Below, piece by piece: positions 23,382-35,229 of a stretch of DNA of 64,000 bases. The notes beneath the pieces are model-generated. The model saw nothing but the letters and a program-made list of their open reading frames with translations. It had not been told where the DNA came from and ran no database searches. Position 1 is the stretch's first letter; each line of letters starts with the position of its first letter. Source of the DNA: Erodium maritimum (Eukaryota; Streptophyta; Magnoliopsida; Geraniales; Geraniaceae); the NCBI GenBank assembly GCA_963921825.1, contig OY997595.1:15927228-15991227 (forward strand). The letters run 5' to 3'. Both the position numbers and the translations under genes were made by a program.

Positions 23382-23978
23382 GACCTTCCAAAACGGAGGT
23401 CGAAAGAATCGTCAAAAGTGACGAAAAAAGGGATTTGTTGACGTTTCGGTTTCGATTTTCGCTCCTCTGAGTCTGCAGATTCATCGACATCGATTCTCTC
23501 TCATGTTGATTCCCTCTTCTCTCTGTCTCTTTTTTCCCTCACCTTCTCTCTCGTCGTTTTTCTTCTCTATTTCCTCGCTTACCGAATCTTTTCCTCACAC
23601 GTGTTGATTTTTTGTCAGATTTAACCAACCGAATCCAACCTTCCACTATAGAATTTATGAGTTTGATCCTGATTTAACCCCGTGATTCGACGGAGCAAAA
23701 TAACCTCTACTGATTCCATTGTGGATGATCATAGGAGCAATTCATTGAATTAGGTTGGGAATGCAAGTGATGGTAACAAATAAGAAAAGAAAAGTCCACC
23801 AACTTGTTTATGAAATTCATGAATTAAACCGAAAAGTCAACCCCTTCCCCCCTCCTCCATCGTCCTATTTGTATTTTTGTTGCACGTTCTTTGTTATATA
23901 TATATATATATATATAGCCTCTAAGTATAATCTTTGTTTATATTTGCTCTTCTAATTGGCGACATTAATTGTTGCCAT
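23382..23978 (+). promoter_or_regulatory. Upstream region of the VUP-like gene
   Basis: A CT-rich leader-like stretch (23490-23600, repeated ctctctct/tcttctct) is followed by a TA dinucleotide run (23896-23917) about 60-80 bp before the ATG at 23979. No canonical TATA box can be singled out from the TA repeat. The assignment as promoter and 5' UTR rests on position only. Confidence 0.35.
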
Positions 23979-24554
23979 ATGGAGTCTTTGAATTCATGTT
24001 TGCAAAAGCAAGAGGAGGAGAGTGGGTGGACAGCTTACTTTGAAGATTTGTCAGAGCAGCAAGGCTCTTACTCCACAGTCTCCGATGCTGCTTCTAAACT
24101 TAGGTTGAAGAAGACAAGAACCAAAGAGATTTCGCATGATGATTCCTTGGAGGACACTGCCACCTCTCCTCTCAACAGTCCCAAGGTCTCATCCCTTCCT
24201 ATATTTTCTCTATCCCTACGTACGTTACGTCGATTCATTCTTAATCACTTGTATTTGTTTTCTCCACATATATATATATATAGGTTAGTGATGCCATGAA
24301 CCCGCCAACACAACAAGATCATCGTATCAACGTTTCTTTGGTATAATCTTCACTTGTCATTGACCAAATATGAATGAGTACTTGATTAATTATAACTCAT
24401 ACGTCTATGTTTGTGTTTAACTGTGACGATGATCAAACCCTAGGGAAAGAGATTCGAGCCTGGACTTGAGATGGATCACGGTCACGATGATCGCTTGAAG
24501 AAGAAGGGATTGTGCTTGGTTCCTATGTCCATGTTACTGAACTATTTTGGCTGA
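23979..24554 (+). CDS. VUP-like (vascular-related unknown protein) gene, three exons
   Basis: Exons 23979-24185, 24284-24340 and 24444-24554 join in phase 0 with GT-AG introns (donors 24186 and 24341, acceptors ending 24283 and 24443). They give 124 residues. The N terminus has EEESGWTAYFEDL (about 13-25), a Ser-rich DAAS segment, a basic LRLKKTRTK patch, and an acidic-Ser block LEDTATSPLNSPK ending exon 1. The C terminus reads GLCLVPMSMLLNYFG. This order matches my recollection of the small plant-specific VUP family, whose overexpression affects vascular and hormone-related growth; the biochemical role is unknown. No signal peptide or membrane segment; a nuclear protein is plausible from the basic patch. 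All three exons are open and the splice sites canonical, so it looks functional. The family name is from memory of motifs, not a search. Confidence 0.75.
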
Positions 24555-26408
24555 TTAATACTATGTCGTTTCTTCACCTTGTTCGACTCTTTCTCTCTCG
24601 CTGACCATGAATCATGATCAAGATTGAAGAGCAGCCTGTCCAAATCTATATGTAAAAACAATACATCAACTTTTATAATTATATATGTTGATGTTATAAA
24701 TAATGGAAATGCCGGTATCTTTTCTAGGGTTTCATGTTCATTCACAAGATGAAAACAGTGTCAGTCAGCATGTGAATATGTCATTTTCATGGGCAACACA
24801 ACCATTTAGGTATTTAATTAGTTTTTTTGATCAAGTGATTGGACACTTGTTCCCGTGTAAAGTTGAAATAAAAATAATCATATCCAATTTATCCTTTAAA
24901 CCCGTATTTAGTTAAGGAAGATGCTATTAAAAAGAAAATTAAATAAATAATGAGGATATGGCTCATCAAGAATATAAGAGAGCGAAAAATAGGACCAAGA
25001 GGCATTTGAGATGGTTAAAAACATATTATCAGTTACATGTACGTACCTGATCACCCATTATAATAGTGAGAGAACCTTTTGAAACCCTCCTCGTTCTCTA
25101 ATTAATTAAAACAATGTGATAAGAGTTGATCCTATCTTTGCACTTGACATGGTGCTTTTGGGCACAAAATTTTAAATGACTTTTCTTTGGTGCGAATCTA
25201 CAAATGTAGTTGTTGAGTCCCTATTAAGAATAAAAAAATGCGAATTAATCTTCACTAAATTACTTAATCCATTAACGTTCCATTAGTTACTTGATTTTCA
25301 CAAAACAAATATGATTTATAGGCTAAAATATTAACATCTTGGCGGCCATTGATTAATAAAATTGATGATGGAAGACCCCTCCATGTGCATAGGCATTAGG
25401 CAGGTGAGCACACGCCAAATGTCAAAGACATTCCGCTAAAAACACCCATATAGATTCTCGGCTTGGTTGTGTCGTTCACCACTAACAAATATATAATTAT
25501 CGTTATCGTTATTATTATTTATTTGAATCGAAATATATTACGTTCATTAATTTAGAAGTCTAAAACTTTAGACTCAACTTTCCCATATACATTTTAATTT
25601 TTGTATCCTCTCATAGTCCCCAGCTCAATCAATAAGACAACTAACTAATAAAAATGATATCATTAATTATTTTATATATAATCATTTCATATTACTCAAT
25701 GATAAGAGGATAAGCTATGGACACCCCAAAACACATTAATTTTGAAATAGTATGGATGTATGATTGATAAATAAAAATATTAACTTGAAGCTCAAGTCAA
25801 TGAATTAGCATCTTACATTTTCAAAGAATTTCCTTGTTACCAAAAAGAAGAGAAAAATGGTAGGCCCAACAGTAGTGCCTAATCCAGTTACAAGAACATG
25901 CAAGTTCTATTCCTTCTATCTCCGTGATTTTCGGACACAGCAAGATCGCATAAACATATCATCAGCATTCAAGGTTAATTTCCAAATCATGGCCCACACA
26001 ATGCTTACACCATATCTCCCATGATACCGTGACTGTGAGTACTGAGTAGTGGTCACAGAGAAGAGAACTGTGTGTCACTGTGCCTAACAAATAACCATAC
26101 ATGACAATAAGCTAAACAGTGTGAGGGAAAGCCCGTTGGGCTTTTTGGTGGCAACCAAAGTATACTCAAGCCCATGAACATGAAAGTTTCCTGAAAACTA
26201 TTTATAGAAACATATTGTACTCCAGATTTTCCTTTCCTTTCTATTTTCTCCACTGAAGAACTTACTGCTAATGGCTAAATTTAAACGAGGCCACTCGACA
26301 TCATCAGACATGCAACATGTACAATGATTCTTTGAGTTCCTAAGAAAGTTAGAACTGATTTTGAAGAAAAAAACAGAAACATGAACGAAACAACTATCGT
26401 TCTTTCAA
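24555..26408. other. Intergenic region between the two host genes
   Basis: This is about 1.85 kb of AT-rich sequence with no recognisable coding or repeat ends. It should contain the 3' ends of both the VUP-like (+) and SCI1-like (-) transcripts, which converge here. Confidence 0.45.
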
Positions 26409-29400
26409 TTACTGTTTAATTTTCCAGTTATGCGCTGAGCGTGGTGCAGTTGCGATGCCCTCATAGTACCGGCTGTCGAGCTTTTGCTTGTTCCAGGCAT
26501 TGACAAAGTCTTGAAACATTTCCCGTGCTGACTCAGATGAAAGATCCGAGAAGAAGATTTTTTTCTTTTCTTTCAGCCAAGTAGCGAATTCATTGTTCTT
26601 AGCAAAGTAGTCATCAGATGACAGCTCTTGTATGTCCTGTTTCTGAAACAAGAAAAAATACAATTTATCAGCAACAACAAACAATGTGATTTACATTCCA
26701 TATGCAGCAATAGTATAGCCTACGGTCATATAGTATTTCATACTGGTTTTGTCACAGAGGAGTTCTAGATGAACCACTAAATACAATATATTTCTCCAAC
26801 TGCGGGGCAGGGCATCATAAAGATAAACCCTCTATGGTCTGACCACAGCAATGGTGGGGCAGGGCATGACATGCCACAATTCCTCTTGGAAAAGAGGGGT
26901 GGTGCATGCCTGCCATCAACTCGGACTGTGATGGCTCTCCTACTCCTACCAAGCGTCAGTTATTTTCCCACTCTATGTGATTGTAACGTGACTTTTGCTA
27001 AAGCATGAGTTAGTCAATTCTTTGAGATATTAGCTTATGGAGTCAAAAGGAAAACAAATGGACATCAAATTTCCTAGTTACGGCATATCAATTACCAGAC
27101 TATTTTAGAAATTGTCAAATGACCAAAAAACATAAAAGTTTTAATTCAAATAATTTCAAGTCACAATGAATCAGAACTGACTTCTTAAATATATATAAAA
27201 ACAAGAGATGATCTCGCAAAAGTACACTGACCTTAGCATCGTACTCACTTAACTTTCAAATTTCCTCACTTTATTCTATTTTGATAACAAACGGCAAAAA
27301 TACCCTTACTTTTTAAAAATCTCAAGATATGTTCTTGCAAAAATATTATCTCGTCTAAATAAAGTTCATGAGGATAAATCGATACAATTTAAAATACAAG
27401 ATAAAGAATCGATGATAATCTAAAATACACCGTAGTGAAATGTTTGTTAATAACATGATAACAAAGTGATTATGTAAGGTTCAGCATACATAGCCAGATT
27501 TCAAGACCACAAATTAGTCCAAATATCACTGACTTTGCTCTGTCCCCATTTCCATTCACAGTCAATAACAACCACGTTTTGGCCACAAACTCATTGCTTT
27601 TCAATACTACTTTTCTTATATTTTAATTCTATTCATATTACAAACAGTTTAACATCATATAAATACCACAATACTCTTATAATGCACATTCACTAGTAGT
27701 GAGAAAAAGGCAAACCAGAAAAGGATCTTGTTGAACTTAATTTGGTTTCTGTGAATTTTTTATTTGGTCATATATATTAAAGTAAAAAATAAGGATATAA
27801 AATTTACCTTCAAAACAACAAAGATTTTATTTAAAAAATATTACAGACAGGATTCAATTGAATTAAAGTAACTACCATGTATAAAAATTGTAGTATCAAC
27901 TGATTACCGTAAATTTGTGTAGAAGCTAAATTCATATAAAAATACATTATTTTAAATATATATTTTAATCTATTCTTATAAATTTGAGCGCCTTTTCATC
28001 TTTAGATTGAAATATTAGGGTTAATTACCTTTAGTATCCCTTATGTATTGGTAACACTCCTTTAGTACCCTGATGTATTGGCAACACTCTGGACAAAATT
28101 TTGGTCAAGTTTACGCCATTTTGATGATTTGTGACCAATTCATAAGGGGTATTAAATGTCCTGTTACTAATACACAAGGGGTATTATATGATCTGTGACT
28201 AATTCATAAAGGGTACTAAATGTGTGTTACCAAAACGTAAGGACTGTTATTGAACGTTATAAAACTTTGGGACACTAAAGGCATGTTACCAATTCAAAAG
28301 GGGTACAAAAGGTAATTAACCCGAAATATTAAGTACTTCACCAAATCAAAAACACATTATTCAGTTCACCAATATCAATTAGTATTTTTTCAAGAACACA
28401 TTATTGAAATTTTATAAAAGTAAGGGTATTTTTGTCATTTATTATCAAAATAGAGTACAGTGAGAAAATTTGAAAGCTAAGTGTAGTTAAATGAGAAAAT
28501 TTTAAGTTCAGTGCAGTTGACTGAGAAATGTGCGAAGGTTAGTGTACTTTTGCGAGATTATCCCTAAAAACAAACATAAAACCTGGAACTATTGGGGGAA
28601 GTTACTTAGACATGGAAGGTGGCTCTAAAAGTGAAGTGCTATAAAACGAAAAATGTAAACACATTCCTCCATTCAGAAGGCTGTACATGAGAACTCACCA
28701 AGGGACGATCATGTTTCTTACTTTTGCTCTTATCCTTTGACTTCTTTTCTGTAGTAATACAAGCAAATAGTTATGGTATAAGATTTATAGAAAGAATCAG
28801 GGCCAAATGAATCAACAACATAAATGCCTTATATGACCTGTTTTTACTAGACCCAAAAGCTTACTGAAAATACAGAATGTTATCTTTTTTGTTAAGAAAA
28901 CAAGGATTATTGACTTAACAAAGCACTTATAATATCTCAAGAGTAACATTGAGTTTGAAAGTTAAGCAGCCTAGTGTCATTAAATTGCAGATGGCAAGAC
29001 TAAACTTCAAAGTAGTTATAAACTTATATCAAGCATTGTCATGGAATGCACCAAGGTTGTAAGAAAATGCTAGGTGCTAGTCAGGCAGATAGGGCCTCCG
29101 GGGATTATTGGGGGTTAGTTGGGAATTAACCGGATTAGTATGTTTCTATTTTTTAATTTTATTTCATAAATCATTGTACATATACAATTGAAAATTCTTT
29201 CCTAGAGAGGACTCACAATTAGGAAGACTTAAAAGTTAGGAGGAGGGACTAAAGTTAATAAGAATTTTTATATTATTACCTTTGCTTAATTTTTAAAAAA
29301 AAATCACAAAAAGATAAAAATATCCTCCCAGATCTGCCTAGACGTCCGACCTGCCTTTCCCACTCAGATCCGCCTTGCTCCCCACAAAACCGCCTAGGCG

Positions 29401-29847
29401 CCTCACCCTCTTTGACCCCCCAACTTGAGAAAATTCGATCAGTGTTGTATAATATCAGCACCTCCTGGTCCGGTTTTACAACACTGCATACACCATATAG
29501 ATATTTGGGATAATCTTATTCGTTTTACTTATTTTATTGCGAGACAACTTTTTGGAGATCTAATGCAAGCCTTACAGTTTTATCAACATTAGAATACCAC
29601 ATTATTTTTTATATATGGCTATTGAGATTCTAGCTTCCTAGCAATGCTACTAAATTTCTAGATGGCCAACTACTATACAGCAAACTGCTTATCGAAAAAC
29701 ATCCAGATCATATCACAGAAATTCACAGAACTATATGGTGGCAAGCATCCACAACATTTGCAGCAATCCAGTACAAATTCTTCAAGCGAATTCCTCGACT
29801 CAAAATTATCATATATATATAGTTTACACTTTACATTGGATAGTCAT

Positions 29848-29905
<58 letters not shown>

Positions 29906-30510
29906 GGATCATTGATGATAAATACTGGGGTGGAGAACTTTTACATAGCATAACCAGAATAACTCAATCTCATTTCTCACATGCCAATACAATTAGGCCT
30001 CTAATGGTTTCATAAATTTAAAATTTTCAATAGTAACTATAACAAAGGGATAATTAACCTAAACCTAACCGTTAATTCAAAAAGCTGTTGCCTTTGGTAT
30101 GGTTTGGTTGTCAGTAAGCTCAGTTTCGGACAACCCAGAAACCTTTTAAACTAACCCGTCCACCAAAACTTACTACAGATATTATACATCTAAAATTGCT
30201 TGAAATTGGAAGCTTAATTTCGAAAATCACATAGAACGAAAGAAGATGATAAATTAACATACCTTCACTAGAACGATGCTTGTGAGATTTCTTGTCCTTT
30301 CGACTCTCTTTTTTATCACTCTTCTCATCGACATCTCTGTGTTTTTTGCTGCTTTTCACTTCATCTGTGAAACACAAAAGAGAGGAAAAAAATATCAAAG
30401 CTCTGTTTGGGAGCTGCGGAAGTGAAAGGAACAAAAACCCAATACGAAAAATAACGAGTACCGTCAGAATTTCTCTTCCTCTTCTCCTTGGATTTCTTGT
30501 CACTCCCCAT
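26409..30510 (-). CDS. SCI1: SCI1-like protein (style cell-cycle inhibitor 1), four exons
   Basis: On the minus strand the exons are 30510-30462, 30364-30263, 28748-28699 and 26642-26409. Phases are consistent, borders are GT-AG, and the product is 144 residues. The ATG at 30510 starts MGSDKKSKEKRKRNSD. The first 67 residues are Lys/Ser/Arg-rich repeats (KKHRDVDEKSDKKESRKDKK), a probable nuclear-localising and disordered region. Exon 4 carries the conserved domain: LSSDDYFAKNNEFATWLKE, FFSDLSSESAREMFQDFV, WNKQKLDSRYYEGI, TAPRSAHNWKIKQ. This matches the C terminus of SCI1, described in tobacco as a nuclear inhibitor of cell proliferation in stigma and style and present across plants. Introns 2 (1.5 kb) and 3 (2.06 kb) are swollen by transposons; the coding exons are intact, so it is probably functional. 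Confidence 0.85.
27204..28565. mobile_element. Long-TIR element in SCI1 intron 3
   Basis: The left end contains ATCTCGCAAAAGTACACT (27211) and the right end its inverse AGTGTACTTTTGCGAGAT (ending 28559). Inverted similarity continues inward for about 110 bp, including the 'ctattttgataa' and 'aaaatacccttac' blocks. The flanks AAAAACA (27197-27203 and 28566-28572) give a possible 7-bp duplication, but the sequence is A-rich. No transposase ORF. A second MITE is nested inside (28018-28322). Confidence 0.7.
28018..28322. mobile_element. Mutator-type MITE nested in the intron element (305 bp)
   Basis: The ends GGGTTAATTACCTTTAGTA and, from the right, GGGTTAATTACCTTTTGTA are inverted, with similarity extending through 'ttggtaaca'. 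The perfect 9-bp duplication GAAATATTA (28009-28017 and 28323-28331) fits a Mutator-like transposition. The interior is repeated short phrases on 'ggggtacta' and is non-coding. Confidence 0.85.
29051..29485. mobile_element. MITE-like relic in SCI1 intron 2
   Basis: CAAGGTTGTAAGAAAATGCTAGGTGCT on the left is mirrored by AGCACC...CCGGTTTTACAACACTG on the right. The 'gcctaggcgcc' core is seen in a common plant MITE type. The ends are diverged and no clean duplication is visible. Confidence 0.4.
29850..29902. repeat. (TA)n microsatellite
   Basis: This is a run of about 26 TA dinucleotides inside SCI1 intron 2. The YIYIYI open frames across it are artefacts of the repeat. Confidence 0.95.
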
Positions 30511-30744
30511 TCGTAGGTCTGAAGGTGGCAGCAAAACCTATTTTGCTGTCAGATGTGAAGCTATACAAGAAAGGGGAAAATTATATAGAAGGACTTGGGT
30601 CCTAAATCAATTTGAAGCGTAGTATTTTCATTTTATTAGCTTTGTTTTTATATGTTTAAATTTAAATTAAAATAGATCGAAAATAATAAAAATATTCTTA
30701 TATCCTTGACATTTTTTTCCCTCCATCTCCTCAACTTCTTCTTT

Positions 30745-32307
30745 GATGATAAATCTAATAGAAATCCTATTTATCCTAAAAACTGTGTGAACCAATCCTA
30801 GCAATACACCTTTTAGATCCAACATTCACCATAATGCCACATCATCATCCCAATTCTACCAAAACTCACGTCCATTTCTTCCTTTCTCACACAAGCAAGG
30901 GCATAATTGTAAAAGCATGATGCCATGTGGACAAGTGTCCATTTTTTTCTTAACCAATTCACTAATTTAATATTTCCCGATTCGTTTGAACTCCGATTAG
31001 CTTCAAACTTGCGCCAATATTTTTCTTTTTCCAAGGGCTTCAAATCAAGATCAGTCATGAATATATTTTGAAGCACGAAAATAAAAAGTTATATTGGGGT
31101 GATAAAAACAATGTTAAGTGTTGATAAATCTTCACTAATAAATTTTTTATATCGAGGTATCAAACTAGTGCTAAATAGTGTTTAATGTTGATAAAACTAG
31201 TGCTTAGTGTTCGTAAAAAAACATGTGATGATGTAATAAAAATCATGTTCGATTTTGGAAAATGAGGTGATAAAACTAGTGTTCAGTGTTGATAAACCCA
31301 GTGTATAGTGTTGATAAACCCAATCTATAATGTTGATAAACCCAGTGTATAGTGTTTATAAAAATTACACAGACTTAACTTTTTTTTTTAAATCAGCCCC
31401 AAAATAAGGGGGATAACCTAGAGTTTAGTGTTGATAAAAAAAACATGTGATGAGATGATAAAAACACATGTAATTTAATGATAAACATAGTGTTTAGTGT
31501 TGATAAAACTAGTGCTTAGTGTTCATAAAAAAACATGTGATGATGTGATAAAAATCATGTTCAATTTTGGAAAATGAAGTGATAAAACTGGTGTTCAGTG
31601 TTGATAAACCTAGTGTATAGTGTTGATAAACCCAGTGTATATTGTTGATAAAAATTACACAGACTTAACTTTTTTAAAAAATAAGCCCCCAAATAAGGGT
31701 GATAACCTAGAGTTTAGTGTTGATAAAAAAAAACATGTGATGGGATGATAAAACACATGTAATTTAATGATAAACATAGTGTTTAGTGTTGATAAAACTA
31801 GTGCTTAGTGTTCATAAAAAAAACATGTGATGATGTGATAAAAATCATGTTCGATTTTGGAAAATGAGGTGATAAATCCAGTGTATAGTGTTAATAAATC
31901 CAGTGTATAGTGTTGATAAACCCAGTGTATAGTGTTGATAAAAATTACCCAGACTTAACTTTTTAAAAATAAATCAACCCCGAAAATATATTTTTTTTCG
32001 TGCTTCAAAATATATTCATGACTGATCTTGATAGAAAGCCCTTGAAAAAAAAAACTAATTGCGCAAGTTTGAAGCCAATCGGAGTTCAAACGAAGCGGGA
32101 AAAATTAAATTAGTGAATTGGTAAAAAAAAATATGATGGTTTTACTAAAAAGCCCTTACCCCTTACTAAAAAGTGTTGTTTTTTTTTTTTGCAGTCAACA
32201 AGTCAACAAATCAATTGCATCTCATCCATCCATTCTTAAAATGAATGGCTTGGATTGGTTCACACAGTTTTTACGTTAATGAGTGGTTTCTATTTGATTT
32301 TTTCTCC
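30745..32307. mobile_element. Mutator-like inverted-repeat element, copy 1 (1563 bp)
   Basis: It is flanked by the perfect 9-bp duplication TTCTTCTTT (30736-30744 and 32308-32316). The ends are long imperfect inverted repeats of about 300 bp. These include AAAACTGTGTGAACCAATCC near 30779 and its inverse near 32255, 'cattcactaattt/aaattagtgaattgg', and 'cttcaaaatatattcatgactgatcttga'. No transposase. Related copies lie at 37504-38107 (partial) and 57788-59156. The left end is about 230 bp upstream of the SCI1 start codon. Confidence 0.8.
31100..31970. repeat. Internal tandem repeats built on TGTTGATAAA
   Basis: Inside copy 1 a unit of about 290-311 bp recurs three times (AGTGCTTAGTGTTC at 31199, 31511 and 31800). 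Each unit is itself composed of many short phrases such as AGTGTATAGTGTTGATAAA. The same phrases, inverted, fill the other two family copies. Confidence 0.8.
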
Positions 32308-32579
32308 TTCTTCTTTATTCTATACGATTGAAATCAAACACAACAACTCTTCATATTCCTCTCTCTTTAATCCGAGCAACACCGTCTCTTTTCTCTCTCT
32401 CTCTGCGAATCCGAGCTTCAGTTCACGACAATAAGCTTCCATCTTCGGTCAACTAGGTGTGAAATCAAACCTAAAGTACAAAACATATAGGATTTGTAAC
32501 TTTTGTTTAGGGTTTGTGACTGGTCTTTGAGGTTCGTGATGAATAAACGTCATTGGTGGTGAGGTCTTGTTTCATTAGT

Positions 32580-32948
32580 GGTAAAATCCCATTGAATGGT
32601 GCCAAACGACGGTGTTTGGCTCCCTGTTGTAAAAGGGCCAAACGCCATCGTTTGGGTGCCAACCGGTCGTTGTTTGGCACTATTTGACGGCGTTTGGCCA
32701 TTCTCCAACAGGAAGCCAAACATCGTAGATTGGGGCCAAACGACTGTCGATTGGCACCTAAACAACGATGTTTGGATCCATGTTGGAGAAGGGTCAAACG
32801 CCATCGTTTGGGTGCCAATCGACCACCGTTTGGCACCATTCGACGACGTTTGGCCCTTATCCAACAACGAGACAAACACCGTAAATTAGGGCCAATCGAG
32901 TGCCGATTGGCACCCAAACGACGATATTTGGCTCCCTGTTGGAAAAGG
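32580..32948 (+). repeat. 156-bp tandem repeat rich in short palindromes, left part
   Basis: The phrase TGG[C/A]TCC[C/A]TGTTG recurs at 32617, 32773 and 32929, an exact 156-bp period. Each unit holds several short inverted repeats. Examples are GCCAAAC-GACGGT-GTTTGGC, CCAAACG-CCAT-CGTTTGG, GCCAATCG-AGTGC-CGATTGGC and GTGCCAATCG-ACCAC-CGTTTGGCAC. The third unit is cut by the solo LTR and continues at 34651. The open frames on both strands are translations of the repeat. Confidence 0.85.
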
Positions 32949-34650
32949 TGTTAGTCTTAGTGCCAGTAGTTCAGTCGTAAACATCCAAATGTGTATATCA
33001 TCGTTAGCATTAAAATTAAAGCAACTTTATTTTACTTATGTGTTGGAGTAATATATCGATATGTGTTCTGATCTATGTTCACCATGCGAATAGAACCATA
33101 GGTTGAGATAGGTCACACTTGATGTGTCCCTAATCGACAAAGATTCACTAGAAGTGACTAGTATGAAAGATGGCTCTTTATGGCTTATGTTCTGTTAGTC
33201 ATTGGAATGGGATTCCGGAGTCTGATCATAGATATCATATGGGACATGATATTGGACAACCCGCCCTAAATATGTGTCATAGATTAAGTCATGAACATAT
33301 TCAGTGTCGTAACTTGTCATGTATCCTTAGAACCAAGGAGTCCTTGCGATCTTTATGTAGTCAGCAACTGAGTTTGACCTGAGCCTAACGTTGTTTGTAG
33401 TAAGGCTTTCATAACGACTAGGATTGGCTTGGGGAAAAACTGCATGAGTGACACGAAAGACGGCTAAGGGATTTATCCCTCATACTGAGGTATGAGAAAG
33501 ATATCGGTTCTCGACCGCTTGATCGAGAGTGACTGAAAGAATAGCATGGCCATGCACATGATACTGTGTATCATATATTCAGTCATCTCATATATCAAGG
33601 AACGATGATTGAGAAAAATAAGGATGATGAATCTATGCCTTATCTCAATCAGGATATCGGTGATAAAATGATAGTGACATAGACGACGGAAAGGTTAGAA
33701 TCGACATGGTCGATTCGTTATGCAGTGTCAAGCAATACTAAAGTCTCGTTAGTTGCCACTTATATAGGATCAAATAAAATGAGATTTTACGTTGATCTAT
33801 TAACATGCATAAACCTAAGGGTCACACCGAAGGATGAAATTCATTAACACATTTATGGAGAATGACCAAAGGGGGAGTTGTCTCGGGACATGACTAAAAC
33901 TGGGTTTTGGGTCATGTTCCCATAAGTATTTAGAACATTACGGATCGAGATAAGGCTTGGAGTCTTGGGATTGATTGTTTCGGATAATGTTGGACATATC
34001 CGGTATGGAAGGCATGGAGGGATGAGCGCATCACAAGACCTCGTCGGGAATGGGCCACAGGCCATCTCCCACGAGGCCCATGGGTGGACCATGCCACCAA
34101 AAGCCCATGGAATTAATTAATTAATTAAGCCTTAATTAATTGAGTTCTAATTAAGTAAGAATGGATTAAGGTATTGGTGATTCACCATCAGCTCCCATCA
34201 TTCTTCAACATGTTTGCCACTATACTTGTCCTATTTGCACCATGTTTTACACCATCTTTGTCTTATTTACTATTATTCAATTATGTTGATGGGAGAAAAT
34301 GACTTAAGAGTCATCCTTTCAACAAAAATAGACACAACACACAAAAGAAAGAGTAAGAACAACTCCATCTCTCCCCAATTTCGACCAATAATCTATTTTC
34401 CTCCATTTTTAGTGTTTTTGAGTCCTCATAAGAAGAACTACGTGGCTTTGATTTCCAAGTGGATACTTAGAAGTCTTGGAGACTCAAGCCCGATCATTCC
34501 TTACTCGGGATTCTTGAACAAATGGGTAAGGAATACATGTGCTGAATTTTGTATTCAGTTTCTAACTTTGTTAGTTGTTTCATTGCTTGCATGGTCTCAA
34601 GTTATTTTCCGTTGCAATTGTATGTTCATACTCTCCACCGAGACCCAACA
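32949..34650 (+). mobile_element. Solo LTR (1.7-kb family), copy 2
   Basis: It begins TGTTAGTCTTAGTGCC and ends GAGACCCAACA, matching the minus-strand copy at 2143-3830 along its length. The flanks are AAAGG (32944-32948) and GAAGG (34651-34655), a 5-bp duplication with one mismatch. It is inserted inside the third 156-bp unit. No internal retrotransposon sequence remains. Confidence 0.8.
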
Positions 34651-34860
34651 GAAGGGGAAAACGTCGTCGTTTGGGTGCCAATCGACAGTAAATTGGCCCA
34701 ATCTACGGTGTTTGGTCCCTTTTTCCAAACGACGGTCAAACACCATCGTTTGGCGCTAATCGAAGACCGATTGGAAGCCAAACGACGACATTTGGGCCTT
34801 TTTCTTTAGGGGCTTATATCCGTCGATTTGCACCAATCGACGGTTTTTTGTGCTTCAGTA
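34651..34860 (+). repeat. 156-bp palindromic repeat, right part
   Basis: This is the continuation of the repeat after the solo LTR, with the same phrases CGTCGTTTGGGTGCCAATCG, CGGTCAAACACCATCGTTTGG and CCAAACGACGACATTTGGGC. The repetition fades after about 34860. Confidence 0.75.
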
Positions 34861-35229
34861 ATACTCTCTGGAATTCCCGATCGGTGGCATTTAGTCGTCG
34901 ATCGGCGAGTTGAACCTTGACTACAATTTCTCATTTCACCTGTATATTTGCATTTAGTTGTACATGTAATATTCATGTTGCCCAATTGTTGATATACCAG
35001 AAAATTTACTACTACTACTACAATGGAAAACACTCACTCATCCATTACAATGGAAGGTGTAGTAGATCAACTGTAGTTGGTAGTTCGTGAAGAAGGTAGT
35101 TCTTCATCTTTGTTAGTTCTAAGTGCAGCTCCATCAGAATTATCTTAGCGGTTCCCTCGACTACCAACCATACTGAACGAAGAACAAATCTTCGATTGTT
35201 GGGTGACAATGAGGTGTGGGTAATTATTA

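Noticed and set aside
29662..30015. Open frame of 117 residues with YIYIYI run
   Set aside because: It is a translation of a TA microsatellite in the SCI1 intron on the opposite strand.
32507..32954. Several overlapping open frames on both strands (Arg/Leu-rich)
   Set aside because: They are frames through the 156-bp palindromic repeat; symmetry makes both strands look similar and open.
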